Below, piece after piece: positions 17,351 to 26,202 of a DNA stretch of 64,000 nucleotides. Within the stretch, counting starts at the first letter, position 1; every line of letters starts with the position of its first letter. The notes below the pieces were generated by a model. It saw only the letters and a list, made by a program, of their open reading frames with translations. It ran no database searches and was not told the origin of the DNA. This DNA is from Aureispira anguillae (lineage in GTDB: Bacteria > Bacteroidota > Bacteroidia > Chitinophagales > Saprospiraceae). The translations under genes and the position numbers were made by a program. The stretch is from assembly GCF_026000115.1 (NCBI RefSeq), contig NZ_AP026867.1:5196001-5260000 (forward strand), in the 5' to 3' direction.

Positions 17351-17920
17351 ATGAAGCATGTTTTACTAGTCCTGATACCTTTTTTTGTATTTAGTATAAC
17401 TAACTTTTCACAAGCTCAACGGGATCCTTTTGCTGTTGTTCCTTCTCAAAGAGATGCAGCCGCACTCTCACCAAGTGAACTTCCAAAATTTGAAGAATAC
17501 TGCGCAAATCCTGAAAACATAAACGTTACTCCTGTTCCTCCCAAAGAGTTAAATTATATCATAGAGGATAGCCGAGAGAAATTTTTCATCTTAGATGCCC
17601 GTTCGAAAGAAGAATACAATATCAGCCATATTGAAAATGCAAAAAGAACAGGCTATAAAGATTTCTCTGTAGAACGGGTCTGGATGGTTGATCGACAAGC
17701 TAGGGTTATTGTTTATTCTTCAAATCAAAAACGAGGCTATCTTGTCGCTCAATATCTAAAATTAATGGGCTTTATAGATGTTCAAATCTTAGAAAATGGA
17801 CTAATCGGATGGAAAAATACGGGTCATGAAGTATTTGACAAAGATGGAAAAACAGACAAGGTCCACGTTGGAAGTAGAAGCAACCTCAAACTATTAAAAA
17901 GCGGATTGGGAATCTACTAG
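17351..17920 (+). CDS. Exported rhodanese-like protein lacking the active-site cysteine
   Basis: A signal peptide is present (MKHVLLVLIPFFVFSITNFS, cleavage near AQA). The rhodanese fold is seen in FILDARSKEEYNISHIENA and in RVIVYSSNQKRGYLVAQYL with ILENGLIGWKNTGHEV. At the position where active rhodaneses carry the sulfur-accepting cysteine, this protein has serine (VYSSNQKRG), so sulfurtransferase activity is not expected; a binding or structural role is more likely. The C-terminal ~25 residues are basic and unrelated. A 63-bp mobile element abuts its stop codon. Confidence 0.8.
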   Translation: MKHVLLVLIPFFVFSITNFSQAQRDPFAVVPSQRDAAALSPSELPKFEEYCANPENINVTPVPPKELNYIIEDSREKFFILDARSKEEYNISHIENAKRTGYKDFSVERVWMVDRQARVIVYSSNQKRGYLVAQYLKLMGFIDVQILENGLIGWKNTGHEVFDKDGKTDKVHVGSRSNLKLLKSGLGIY

Positions 17921-17983
17921 CATTACTCTGTTAAAAACCTGAAGGCTCACGCAGTAGCAACGCAGTTAATCAACGGAGTATTA
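17921..17983. mobile_element. Small non-autonomous element, family 1 (63 bp)
   Basis: The element begins CATTACTCTGTTAA and ends GGAGTATTA, the same ends as the copy at 8671-8816. Six identical bases flank it, TACTAG at 17915-17920 and 17984-17989, a clear target duplication. The left copy of the duplication contains the TAG stop codon of the rhodanese-like gene, so the insertion sits exactly at the end of that gene without changing the protein. The interior carries GGCTCACGCAGTA, also found inside the family-2 element at 43780. It has no ORF. Confidence 0.8.
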
Positions 17984-18008
17984 TACTAGTCCACAAACTA
18001 TTAACCAC

Positions 18009-20195
18009 TTATTTATACTGTTTGAGTCTCAAACTATTCATTACTACAAAAACAGAACTTAGTGCCATTGCGCCTCCTGCTACCATGGGGTTGAGCAAAA
18101 TGCCCCAAGGATAAAGGATTCCCGCTGCTACAGGAATCAATATTATATTATAAATAAAAGCCCAAAAGAGATTTTGGCGAATGATACGCAACATATCCGA
18201 AGCAATGTTTGCCAAGGTTCCCAATTGTTCCAAATCGTTATTTCTCAAAACAACATCTGCACTTTCGATAGCAACAGAGGTTCCATTATTCATCGCAATG
18301 CCAACATCTGCCTGTGCCAATGCAGGAGCATCATTAACCCCATCTCCTACCATCATTACCTTTTCTTTTCTTTGTTGTAATTCTTGTACAAAGGCAATCT
18401 TGTCTTGTGGCATCACATTAGCTTGATAATTTTGTATGCCAACCTTCTTAGCAACTCTCCTTGCAGTACCCTCATTATCCCCTGTTAACATATAAATCTT
18501 TTTCCCTTCTTTCTTCAACAAGAAAATAGCCTCTGCCGATCGTTCCTTGATCACATCGTTCAAGCCCAACACGGCCAATACAGCATTCTTTGTCGCAAAA
18601 AAGACCAACGTACAGCCCTCTTGCTCATATTTTTGAGCATTTTTTTGGAGGCTTGGAGCGATTGATATTTGCTCTTGCTCCATCAATTGTTTGTTCCCTA
18701 ACCAATAGTCTACCCCTTTAACGGTTCCTTTTAACCCTAGTCCTGTATAATTGGCAAAATTATGCACTGGTTCTTTAGCAGTAATCCCTTTCTTTTCATA
18801 ATAATGAACAATAGCCTGTGCAATAGGATGTTCTGATTCATTTTCTAACGCCAGTAAAGTTTCCTCCAAATCTCTAGTACTTCCTGCCTTCCAATCCATT
18901 TGAGTAATTTCAGGTTTTCCTTCGGTAATGGTTCCCGTTTTATCCAAAACAATGGCATCTATCTTAGAAATTCGCTCCAACGATTCAATATTTCGAATCA
19001 AAATCCCCCGTTTAGCAGCCTCGCCAATTCCTATTGTAATAGCCGTAGGCGTTGCTAGTCCCAAGGCACAAGGACAAGCTACAACCAACACAGCAACAGC
19101 ATTTACCAGCCCTTCGACCCATAGACCATTGGTCAACCAAAAGACAAAAGTCATTAAGGCGATTAGAATAACAACAGGAACAAATACAGCCGCAATTTTA
19201 TCTACTAACTTCTGGATCGGAACTTGAGTACTTTGAGCTTGTTCTACTAAAGTTATAATCTGCGCCAACACGGTATCTTCTCCTCCCCTTGTCACTTCCA
19301 ATAAAAAGCTCCCCTGTTGAAGAATGGTGCCCGCTAGTACTTCATCCCCCATCCTTTTAGAAATCCACTTTGATTCTCCCGTTAACATGCTTTCATCAAG
19401 GTGAGCTGTTCCTTCTATAATTTTACCATCCAACGGGATGACATCCCCTGGTCTAATTTTCAGAACATCTCCAAGTTGAATCACTTCTATTGGCATTTTC
19501 TTTTCTACTCCTTCTTCTAACAATTGAACCGTTGGTACTTGCATAGCCAACAGAGCTTCGATTGCCGAAGAAGTTTGCCGACTGGCTTTTGCTTCTAAGT
19601 ATTTTCCCAATAAGACAAAAACAAGCAAAACACCTACTGCCTCAAAATAAACATGTGGGATAATCCCATAGGACTCCAAAACAAAAGGAAAAAAAGTATT
19701 AAAAGTGCTAAATAAAAAAGCCGTGCCTGTCCCCAATGCAACCAAAGTATCCATATTCGCTTTTAGCACCGTTGCTTGCTTAAAAGCACTGCTAAAAAAA
19801 TGCCTTCCTGACCACCATAAGATGGGCAATGTTAAGCCAAACATAATAAAGTTGGCATTCGGGATTTCAGGCATAAACATAGCGATCACAAACAAAGGCA
19901 GTACAAAAATACTCCCTCTTATCAATTGCATTTTTAAGGTATGAAGTGCTTTTTGTTCTCTTTCTTGACGTTCTTTGTGCGCTGTTCTACTCTTAGGGTA
20001 TAACTTAAAACCCAATTTGCTTAATCGATCATTGAGCCCGTCCAGACCAATTGTTTCTTGTTCTACCGCTATTGCTGCCGTTTTTGTTGCATAATTTACT
20101 CGAACATTCCCCACTCCTTTCGTTCTCCCTAATATTTTCTGAGCACTTGCAGCACAAGAGGCACAGGATAGCCCCTCGATATTATATATTTCCAT
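18009..20195 (-). CDS. copA: Copper-translocating P1B-type ATPase CopA
   Basis: Pumps Cu(I) out of the cytoplasm. One N-terminal heavy-metal domain has the metal motif GLSCASCAAS (Cys11, Cys14). The membrane metal site CPC is Cys374-Pro-Cys376, the phosphorylated aspartate is Asp418 in DKTGT, and the P1B features SEHPIAQAI and GDGVNDAPALAQADVGIAM follow. About eight membrane segments are present; length 728 aa is normal for a one-HMA CopA. The AraC-type regulator with its own CxxC domain lies 94 bp upstream on the same strand, suggesting copper-controlled expression. Confidence 0.95.
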   Translation of the reverse strand: MEIYNIEGLSCASCAASAQKILGRTKGVGNVRVNYATKTAAIAVEQETIGLDGLNDRLSKLGFKLYPKSRTAHKERQEREQKALHTLKMQLIRGSIFVLPLFVIAMFMPEIPNANFIMFGLTLPILWWSGRHFFSSAFKQATVLKANMDTLVALGTGTAFLFSTFNTFFPFVLESYGIIPHVYFEAVGVLLVFVLLGKYLEAKASRQTSSAIEALLAMQVPTVQLLEEGVEKKMPIEVIQLGDVLKIRPGDVIPLDGKIIEGTAHLDESMLTGESKWISKRMGDEVLAGTILQQGSFLLEVTRGGEDTVLAQIITLVEQAQSTQVPIQKLVDKIAAVFVPVVILIALMTFVFWLTNGLWVEGLVNAVAVLVVACPCALGLATPTAITIGIGEAAKRGILIRNIESLERISKIDAIVLDKTGTITEGKPEITQMDWKAGSTRDLEETLLALENESEHPIAQAIVHYYEKKGITAKEPVHNFANYTGLGLKGTVKGVDYWLGNKQLMEQEQISIAPSLQKNAQKYEQEGCTLVFFATKNAVLAVLGLNDVIKERSAEAIFLLKKEGKKIYMLTGDNEGTARRVAKKVGIQNYQANVMPQDKIAFVQELQQRKEKVMMVGDGVNDAPALAQADVGIAMNNGTSVAIESADVVLRNNDLEQLGTLANIASDMLRIIRQNLFWAFIYNIILIPVAAGILYPWGILLNPMVAGGAMALSSVFVVMNSLRLKQYK

Positions 20196-20289
20196 TCCAA
20201 TTCATTGTTCAATTATTTAATACTTGGTACAAAAGTACTCCCTAAATGACGGAAAGCTGTTATACAATTTTCAAAATGATTTACAACAT

Positions 20290-20850
20290 TTACAACTCTT
20301 CAATTTGCTTTCGCTTCTTATCTTTTAATTGTTTAAAATAAGTTGGTGTAAAACCAGTTACTTTTTTAAATTGGCTGCTCAAATGACCAGTGCTGCTGTA
20401 ATTTAAATCCAAAGCAATTTGGCTTAACGTCAATTCACCATAGACCAACAATTCTTTTACTCGTTCTATTTTCTGAGCAATGTAAAATTGTTCAATCGTC
20501 TGCTGTTCTACTTCCGAAAATAGGCTGCTCAAAGCTGCATAACTTTGTAAAAGGTCTTTGGATAGATATTCGGATAAGGGGTAAGTTAATTGATTATTTT
20601 GGTGGTGTACCAAATCAATAATCAGGGTTTTAATGCGCTCTATTGTTTTGCTTTTTTCGTCATTAATTAATTCAAAGCCGACCAACTTAAACTCATCCAC
20701 TAGTAACTTTCGTTCTCCTTTTGTCAAATCGCCTGCCAATTCTATTTCGCCTAAATTAATGGCAACATAGTTAATTTTTAATTGATCCAATACTGCTTTT
20801 ACTACTATTTTGCAGCGGCGACAAACCATATTTTTAACGTATATTTTCAT
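20290..20850 (-). CDS. AraC-type regulator with N-terminal HMA-like metal domain
   Basis: The first ~65 residues resemble a heavy-metal-associated domain, with CRRC at residues 10-13 (MVCRRCKIVVKAVL) and a ferredoxin-like alternation. A short helical linker follows, and residues ~110-180 form an AraC helix-turn-helix (RVKELLVYGELTLSQIALDL, then SSTGHLSSQFKKVTGFTP). It is short for AraC proteins (186 aa) because the HMA-like part replaces the usual ligand-binding cupin. Located just before copA on the same strand, it is likely a direct copper sensor and activator of copA. Metal identity is inference from the neighbour. Confidence 0.85.
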   Translation of the reverse strand: MKIYVKNMVCRRCKIVVKAVLDQLKINYVAINLGEIELAGDLTKGERKLLVDEFKLVGFELINDEKSKTIERIKTLIIDLVHHQNNQLTYPLSEYLSKDLLQSYAALSSLFSEVEQQTIEQFYIAQKIERVKELLVYGELTLSQIALDLNYSSTGHLSSQFKKVTGFTPTYFKQLKDKKRKQIEEL

Positions 20851-21046
20851 GTTGTAACATCATTTTAATTCTATCGGTACAAACCATTATCACAAAACTT
20901 CAGAAGTTTTTGGGTGCCCAACGAGCGATCTAATAGATCTCCTGTTAAAGTATTATCTTATATAACATAAAAAAGTTAAAAGAAGTTATCTTTATGAGTT
21001 GATTAGCGTATAATGCTAACATTATCACCATCCAATTGATTATTCC

Positions 21047-22828
21047 ATGAAATACACGTTCTATCTACTGTTACTTTTTTTTAGTTGTACCGCTTGTCAT
21101 TACCAACTTAATTTAACCCATCGCCAAGATCCCAATAAAACTCAAAAACAATTTCGAAAGGCAAAACGATCAACTAGCTTATCTTACAAAGCCAACAGCG
21201 ATTCTTTAGCGAACAGTATCTTACCCAAAATAACACGCAAGAAGTACAAAGATATATTTTTCAACATACGAGATAGCGCTTATAGTGATGTTGTACTTCA
21301 ACAACTCTCCAAGCTTCGTAAAGTGAATCAACTAAAAATAGTCGTTAACAACAAACAATACTATGATTTTAGTCCTATTCTATCTATCCCCACCATAAAA
21401 TCATTGATTCTATATAACTTAAACACCGTAGAACGTTATAAAATTAGGCACTCCTCCAAAACGTCTATCCAAGAAACGCATCAGGCGATTACTGAATACT
21501 GTTCCCAAAAGCAACGTCTACAGCTTATCGATCGTTTTCACGCAGCAGCCTTTGCCCCCTCGATCCAAAAAATTGATTATTCTAATAACTATTTAATCGC
21601 TATTCCTCCTAGTTTAGGAAAACTTCCAAAACTCAAAGAATTGCACCTTACGTACAATTTTATTCACCGCCTTCCTACCAATCTAAATGATTTTAAAAAA
21701 TTGGAAGAATTGAATCTGTATCACAATTATTTAGATAGTCTTTCAACGGCGCTGCTTTCGCTCCAAAAATTAAAACGACTCAACCTCAATTCTAATGGCA
21801 TCAATGAGTTTTCTATTGTTTTGACCCAACTTTCTACATTAGAAAAGCTTAATATAGGCTCTAATAACATCAAAGCAATCCCTAAAGAAATTGCCAAGAT
21901 GGAGGCGCTAAAAGAATTAGATTTAAGCGTCAATCCCTTGTATAGAATTCCCGAAGAGATCATCACGATCCCCAACCTAGAATATTTAGATGTTAGCTCT
22001 ACCAAACTCCTGCATATTCCTCCCTACATCAAAGATATGCCTAAGCTCAAAAAGCTTGATTTGATGGACAATGAGTTAACCGTGCTTCCTCCTGAGTTGT
22101 TTCAAATAGCCTCTTTAGAAGATTTGGACTTAATGGATAACTTTATTAGCAAAATACCTGAAAATATAGGCGATCTAAAACAGCTAAAACTATTGGATTT
22201 AAGTTTTAATAAGATCACAAAACTCCCAAAGTCTATTGGTGCCTTACCCCAACTAAGAATGCTAGATTTACGAGGCACCCCACTAACTGCTTTGCCTGAA
22301 GAATTGGGCAATTTAAAGCAACTTAAAATCTTACATTTTTATGATAATAAGATTAAGCAATTTCCCAAATCGCTACAAAATTTAAACCAATTAAAATTGG
22401 TCACTTTATCCAATAGTCAGTTGGCAGAACTCCCTGCCATTGTCCCTTATTGGTCTAATTTAGTGTCCTTAGATTTATCTTATAATAGCCTATCTGGGCT
22501 ACCGTTAGAATTTAGTAATCTAAAACAGCTCCGTGGGCTAAAACTACAAGAAAACCAATTGAAGGAATTTCCATTGGTACTCACTGAATGCAAATCATTG
22601 GTCGCCTTAAACCTTGGCAGCAATAAAATCAAAACAATTCCCAAAGAAATTAATCAACTTAAAAAATTGCGTACCCTTGATTTAAGTTTTAATCAATTAA
22701 CAAGCCTCCCCAAAGAACTACGTCAGCTAAAAAAACTACGTCATTTAATTCTTAATTATAATGCGATTCCTAAAGCAGAGATAGAACAATTACAAAAAGA
22801 AATGCCTTATACTAAAATTGTTTTTTAA
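21047..22828 (+). CDS. Leucine-rich-repeat lipoprotein
   Basis: The N-terminus MKYTFYLLLLFFSCTACHYQ is a lipoprotein signal, with the acylated cysteine at FFSC or CTAC. From about residue 175 to the end there are some 16-17 tandem repeats of about 23 residues with the pattern LxxLxLxxNxLxxLPxxIxxLxx (for example LKELDLSVNPLYRIPEEI and LRTLDLSFNQLTSLPKEL). Such repeats form a curved solenoid for protein binding. The part before the repeats (30-170) is not recognised. It is probably surface or periplasm facing. It converges on the HTTM gene with 16 bp between them. Confidence 0.9.
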   Translation: MKYTFYLLLLFFSCTACHYQLNLTHRQDPNKTQKQFRKAKRSTSLSYKANSDSLANSILPKITRKKYKDIFFNIRDSAYSDVVLQQLSKLRKVNQLKIVVNNKQYYDFSPILSIPTIKSLILYNLNTVERYKIRHSSKTSIQETHQAITEYCSQKQRLQLIDRFHAAAFAPSIQKIDYSNNYLIAIPPSLGKLPKLKELHLTYNFIHRLPTNLNDFKKLEELNLYHNYLDSLSTALLSLQKLKRLNLNSNGINEFSIVLTQLSTLEKLNIGSNNIKAIPKEIAKMEALKELDLSVNPLYRIPEEIITIPNLEYLDVSSTKLLHIPPYIKDMPKLKKLDLMDNELTVLPPELFQIASLEDLDLMDNFISKIPENIGDLKQLKLLDLSFNKITKLPKSIGALPQLRMLDLRGTPLTALPEELGNLKQLKILHFYDNKIKQFPKSLQNLNQLKLVTLSNSQLAELPAIVPYWSNLVSLDLSYNSLSGLPLEFSNLKQLRGLKLQENQLKEFPLVLTECKSLVALNLGSNKIKTIPKEINQLKKLRTLDLSFNQLTSLPKELRQLKKLRHLILNYNAIPKAEIEQLQKEMPYTKIVF

Positions 22829-22844
22829 TGGATTAGGCAGCTTA

Positions 22845-24176
22845 TTATTGAGCATCTTGAAGAGGCAAAATCCAGTCTTTTTGCCAAAGGCTACGTTTTT
22901 CGGCGGCTAAGTTAACAGTGGGATCTATCAACTGTTGGCTTACTCGCCCATTCATTGCTACAAATACTTCTGCTCGAACAATTGGATCTTTTATTTCATA
23001 GCGTCTGGCATAAACAGCAGCCAAATGATGCGCATATTGTAGAATATGATCAGGACGTATTGCCATTCTTTTTTCTTGAAAAGGAGTTAAAAACTCTAAA
23101 TTAGAAACCACCCAATGCCGTTCAGAATTTGGATCTTCTACATAAAAGGTTGCCATCCCTTCCTTTTCTAATAACATGACCCACCATGAAAAACGGTAGC
23201 CCTCCTCTGACCATAGTGGATTGCTGTTGTACAACAGATGATGTCGAAAAGGTAGAATTACTTGTACAAAAAAATGAAGGCTAAAAAAACAAATTAACAG
23301 TTTGTGATCCGCTTGGGGGCTTTTTTGAGTACTTAGTTTTACCCCTAATCGTTGTAAAACAGAAAGCTGGCTGTTAGGGCTAAAAAATACAATTGTACTA
23401 AAAATCATTAGAATAGGAAATAAGCCGATATTAAACAATAAACCTGTCATGGTATGAAAAATAACCACTACGATATAAGCCCATTTTCTTGTTTTGGAAT
23501 TCCACAACCACCAAGCAATTGTCAAGTCAAATAAAAAGCCAATCCAACTCATTCCCAAATGAACGGCATGGTATTTAAACAAGCTTCCTATCAGGGGAAA
23601 ATCTTGGCTTTGCAACAACCAAATTTTTAAAGGCATGGCAGCCAATAACCAATCTGAATTCATTTTTGCAATGGCTGCAAATGTATAAATCAAGGCAACT
23701 TGTACTTGAAAAACACCTATGTACCAATAAGGAATTTCATGCTGCTTAATTTGGGGCTTTCTCCAAGCATCGATAGACAAAGCAGCATTGGCAGGCAATA
23801 AAGTTAAAAATAATGCTAAAATAGAAATGGCATAATAATGATTGATATAGTTGGTTGCATCTAAGGCCTGCAAATAGGTGAACACCAAAAAAAAGCTACC
23901 GATTGATAATCGATAAAAAGCACCCAAAATAATTCCTAGGGCGCTCAATATCCATACTGCATACAGAAAATAAATTCCTGTATCGCCTACAAATTCTAAC
24001 CATTCCATCCCATAGTACTTAAAAAAAAAGGTAGGCTTCAAATAGCGCATTTGAATATCTCCTTTGCCAATTGACCAAAGTGCGCCATAAGCAACCATTA
24101 GTCCAAATAGTATTCGGAAAACAAGCAGGGGGGCAATTGATATTTTCTTAGAAAGTAGGTTGATTATTGTATTCAA
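22845..24176 (-). CDS. HTTM-domain membrane protein (vitamin K-dependent carboxylase related)
   Basis: The HTTM family shares the membrane core of vitamin K-dependent gamma-glutamyl carboxylase. Seen here: LVFRILFGLMVAYGALWSIG at the start, MRYLKPTFFFKYYGMEWLE, LDATNYINHYYAISILALFL, and about nine membrane segments, then RFSWWVMLLEKEGMATFYVED in the exterior part. The family's true bacterial activity is mostly unproven. The start is a TTG at 24176: it has a textbook Shine-Dalgarno, AAGGAG, five bases upstream, and the next in-frame ATG is at residue 28, inside the first membrane segment. Length 443 aa is similar to other bacterial members. Confidence 0.85.
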   Translation of the reverse strand: MNTIINLLSKKISIAPLLVFRILFGLMVAYGALWSIGKGDIQMRYLKPTFFFKYYGMEWLEFVGDTGIYFLYAVWILSALGIILGAFYRLSIGSFFLVFTYLQALDATNYINHYYAISILALFLTLLPANAALSIDAWRKPQIKQHEIPYWYIGVFQVQVALIYTFAAIAKMNSDWLLAAMPLKIWLLQSQDFPLIGSLFKYHAVHLGMSWIGFLFDLTIAWWLWNSKTRKWAYIVVVIFHTMTGLLFNIGLFPILMIFSTIVFFSPNSQLSVLQRLGVKLSTQKSPQADHKLLICFFSLHFFVQVILPFRHHLLYNSNPLWSEEGYRFSWWVMLLEKEGMATFYVEDPNSERHWVVSNLEFLTPFQEKRMAIRPDHILQYAHHLAAVYARRYEIKDPIVRAEVFVAMNGRVSQQLIDPTVNLAAEKRSLWQKDWILPLQDAQ

Positions 24177-24277
24177 TGATTCTCCTTTTAAGCTTGGTTT
24201 AATAATCGTGTAAATTTCTATTTTTTTTGGTAATTTTATAGTGAAGGTACTGTTATATCAACTTAACAACAAAAACT

Positions 24278-25099
24278 ATGGATTTATCAAATCGCCCCTC
24301 TGACAAACAAGTAAAACAAATGTTTAATTTATTTAAGCCTTTGTTTTGGCTCAATGATCCTGTTTTTTACGATGCCCACCTTATTCCAGAAAAAGGGCCT
24401 GTTTTATTTGTTGGAAATCACACCTTATTAGGACTCTGGGATGCCAGCATCATGTGGTTCAAGTTATACAATGACAAAAATATATTTACCTACTCTTTAG
24501 GCGATCGAGCACATTTTCAAATTCCCTTTTGGAGAGATTTGGCGAGTCAGTTTGGTATGGTAGAAGCCAGCCGTAAGAACTGTACAGAGTTAATGCAAAA
24601 TCAGCAATATACCTTGGTTTTTCCAGGAGGCGCAAGAGAAGCTTTTAAAAATAAAGGAGAAGCCTATAAACTAAAATGGAACAATCGAACAGGGTTTGTA
24701 AAAATGGCCATCGAACATCAATGTACAATTGTGCCCTTTTCGGCTGTTGGAGCTGAAGAGTGTTATGAATTGGTTTGGGATAGCAAAGAGATTTTATCTT
24801 CTCCTTTAGGGCTGCTGCTCAAACAATTTGGGGCTCGCAAAGATATGATTATACCTATTGTCAAAGGAGTTGGTCTAACTCCCTTACCCAAACCTCAACG
24901 ATTTTATTATAAATTCAGTAAACCAATCGCTACCACCAAATACAAAGGTATGGCTCAAGATGAAGAGACCATACAGGGCTTAAAAGCTATTGTGCGCCAA
25001 AATATAGAAGAAGGCATCGATGATTTGCTAGAAATTCGTGACAAAGATCCCAATAAAACCCTTTTTAAAAGGATTTTATCCCAGATGTTGCACAAATAA
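24278..25099 (+). CDS. Lysophospholipid/diacylglycerol-type acyltransferase
   Basis: Membrane-associated acyltransferase of the LPLAT/MGAT-like group. Motif 1 is GNHTLLGLWDAS, with the His...Asp catalytic pattern more widely spaced than in PlsC (NHxxxxxxD). FPGGAREAFKNKGEAYKLKW is the other family hallmark, and GVGLTPLPKPQRFYYKFSKP lies near the end. It probably transfers an acyl group to a neutral lipid or lysolipid; the substrate is unknown. The gene is divergent from the HTTM gene, 101 bp apart, so the two share a promoter region. Length 273 aa is normal. Confidence 0.85.
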   Translation: MDLSNRPSDKQVKQMFNLFKPLFWLNDPVFYDAHLIPEKGPVLFVGNHTLLGLWDASIMWFKLYNDKNIFTYSLGDRAHFQIPFWRDLASQFGMVEASRKNCTELMQNQQYTLVFPGGAREAFKNKGEAYKLKWNNRTGFVKMAIEHQCTIVPFSAVGAEECYELVWDSKEILSSPLGLLLKQFGARKDMIIPIVKGVGLTPLPKPQRFYYKFSKPIATTKYKGMAQDEETIQGLKAIVRQNIEEGIDDLLEIRDKDPNKTLFKRILSQMLHK

Positions 25100-25367
25100 A
25101 AGTAATCTAGAGTACTTTTTTTTAAGTTTTTGTGAAGTTTTTTTTTTAGATGCACAAAAAAAATACCACCTAAATCACTATGAATCAAAAAACTAAAAAA
25201 CAACTATTTTTCAAAATAAAAAACTTAATTCTCCTAAAAACGCCTTATAAAAACTAAGTTTTTGTATTTTTTGTGTTTTTTTCATTCCTTTTATATCCTT
25301 ATATTAGTAATAGATAGTTGAATTAGTATTTCTTCATTTAAGTGATCCCTTACTTATTGAGGATTTA

Positions 25368-25409
25368 ATGAAATTAGTTATTTTAATATCCCTATGCCCT
25401 TTGGAGTGA
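25368..25409 (+). CDS. Possible 13-aa leader peptide
   Basis: ATG at 25368 is preceded by GAGG at 25359-25362 with five bases between, a good ribosome binding site in a genome where such sites are mostly weak. The frame encodes MKLVILISLCPLE and stops at TGA 25407-25409. Seven of 13 residues are Leu, Ile or Val. Its last four codons and its stop overlap the 5' arm and loop of the terminator hairpin at 25396-25422, the arrangement of a translation-controlled attenuator. Whether it is translated is unproven, and the regulated gene would be the phosphopantetheinyl transferase 55 bp downstream. Confidence 0.35.
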   Translation: MKLVILISLCPLE

Positions 25410-25430
25410 TTGACCAGAGGGCCTTTTTTT
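25396..25430 (+). terminator. Rho-independent terminator, possible attenuator
   Basis: GCCCTTTGG (25396-25404) pairs with CCAGAGGGC (25414-25422) with one wobble, followed by C and seven T. It lies 35 bp before the ATG at 25465 and about 300 bp after the preceding stop, so it may control entry into the downstream gene or end a short RNA. Confidence 0.8.
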
Positions 25431-25464
25431 ATGTGTTTTGCCAAGCAAATTTTATATTTGCAAT

Positions 25465-26103
25465 ATGCCTATCTTACTAAAATATCAACAGTCCAATTTT
25501 GAGCTACTCATTTGGCAAATCATAGAATCATCTTCTTCTCTAGAGCAACAACTACAGTTACCTAAGAACCAATCGCTTTTGCTTCAGAAAAAGTACAGCC
25601 ATTCAGAAGCTTGGCAGCAGTGGTTGGCAAGCCGATGTGGGCTACAAGAACTCTTTAATACTTCCTATTTAAATTTTCAGAAAAATAAACTTGGTAAGTT
25701 AGAATTAATCGATCAATCCTTCCAACTCTCCATTAGTCATAGTGGAAACTATATTTCGGTTGCTAAATCCAAACAACCCATTGGTATTGATTTGCAAGTT
25801 CCTAGCCCTAAGTTAGAGCGAATTGCCGCTAAATATATTGCTCCTAAGGTATTGTCTACGCTAAAAAACAGCCCTTATTATATCGATTATCTACATCTCT
25901 ATTGGGGCATCAAAGAAGCCCTGTTTAAAGCTTATGGACAGGGGCAGGTCAATTTTATCCAACATCTACACATTAGCCCCTTTGCAATTTCTAGGCAAGG
26001 CACTACTACCGCAAAAATTATTAAACCCGCATTTGAAGCAACCTATAAAGTTTTTTATGAAAAGACTTCAAATTATTACCTTTGTGTTGTAACTAAAGTT
26101 TAA
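25465..26103 (+). CDS. 4'-phosphopantetheinyl transferase superfamily protein
   Basis: Transfers phosphopantetheine from coenzyme A to a serine of acyl or peptidyl carrier proteins. The family signatures are present: LSISHSGNYISVAKS, the magnesium-binding IGIDLQVPS, and LYWGIKEALFKAYGQG (the W-x-x-K-E-x-x-x-K core). I choose ATG 25465 (MPILLKYQQ, 212 aa); a TTG nine codons upstream would extend it into the terminator region. The Sfp-type layout fits. The target carrier protein is not in the window. A terminator and a possible leader peptide lie directly upstream. Confidence 0.88.
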   Translation: MPILLKYQQSNFELLIWQIIESSSSLEQQLQLPKNQSLLLQKKYSHSEAWQQWLASRCGLQELFNTSYLNFQKNKLGKLELIDQSFQLSISHSGNYISVAKSKQPIGIDLQVPSPKLERIAAKYIAPKVLSTLKNSPYYIDYLHLYWGIKEALFKAYGQGQVNFIQHLHISPFAISRQGTTTAKIIKPAFEATYKVFYEKTSNYYLCVVTKV

Positions 26104-26202
26104 TTAAGAATTAAGAGTTTGTTCCGTACATGCACTTAACTTAAGTCGAAAAATAAATACTTACTTAACTGCGCTGTTACAATATTAGGGCTTTCCTAAC
26201 GA

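Larger units (their letters stand above)
25100..25464. other. Intergenic region with possible leader peptide and attenuator
   Basis: The first ~220 bp are AT-rich with long T and A runs and no recognised feature. The last ~100 bp hold a 13-codon frame with its own ribosome binding site and an overlapping terminator hairpin, listed separately, just before the phosphopantetheinyl transferase gene. Confidence 0.5.
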
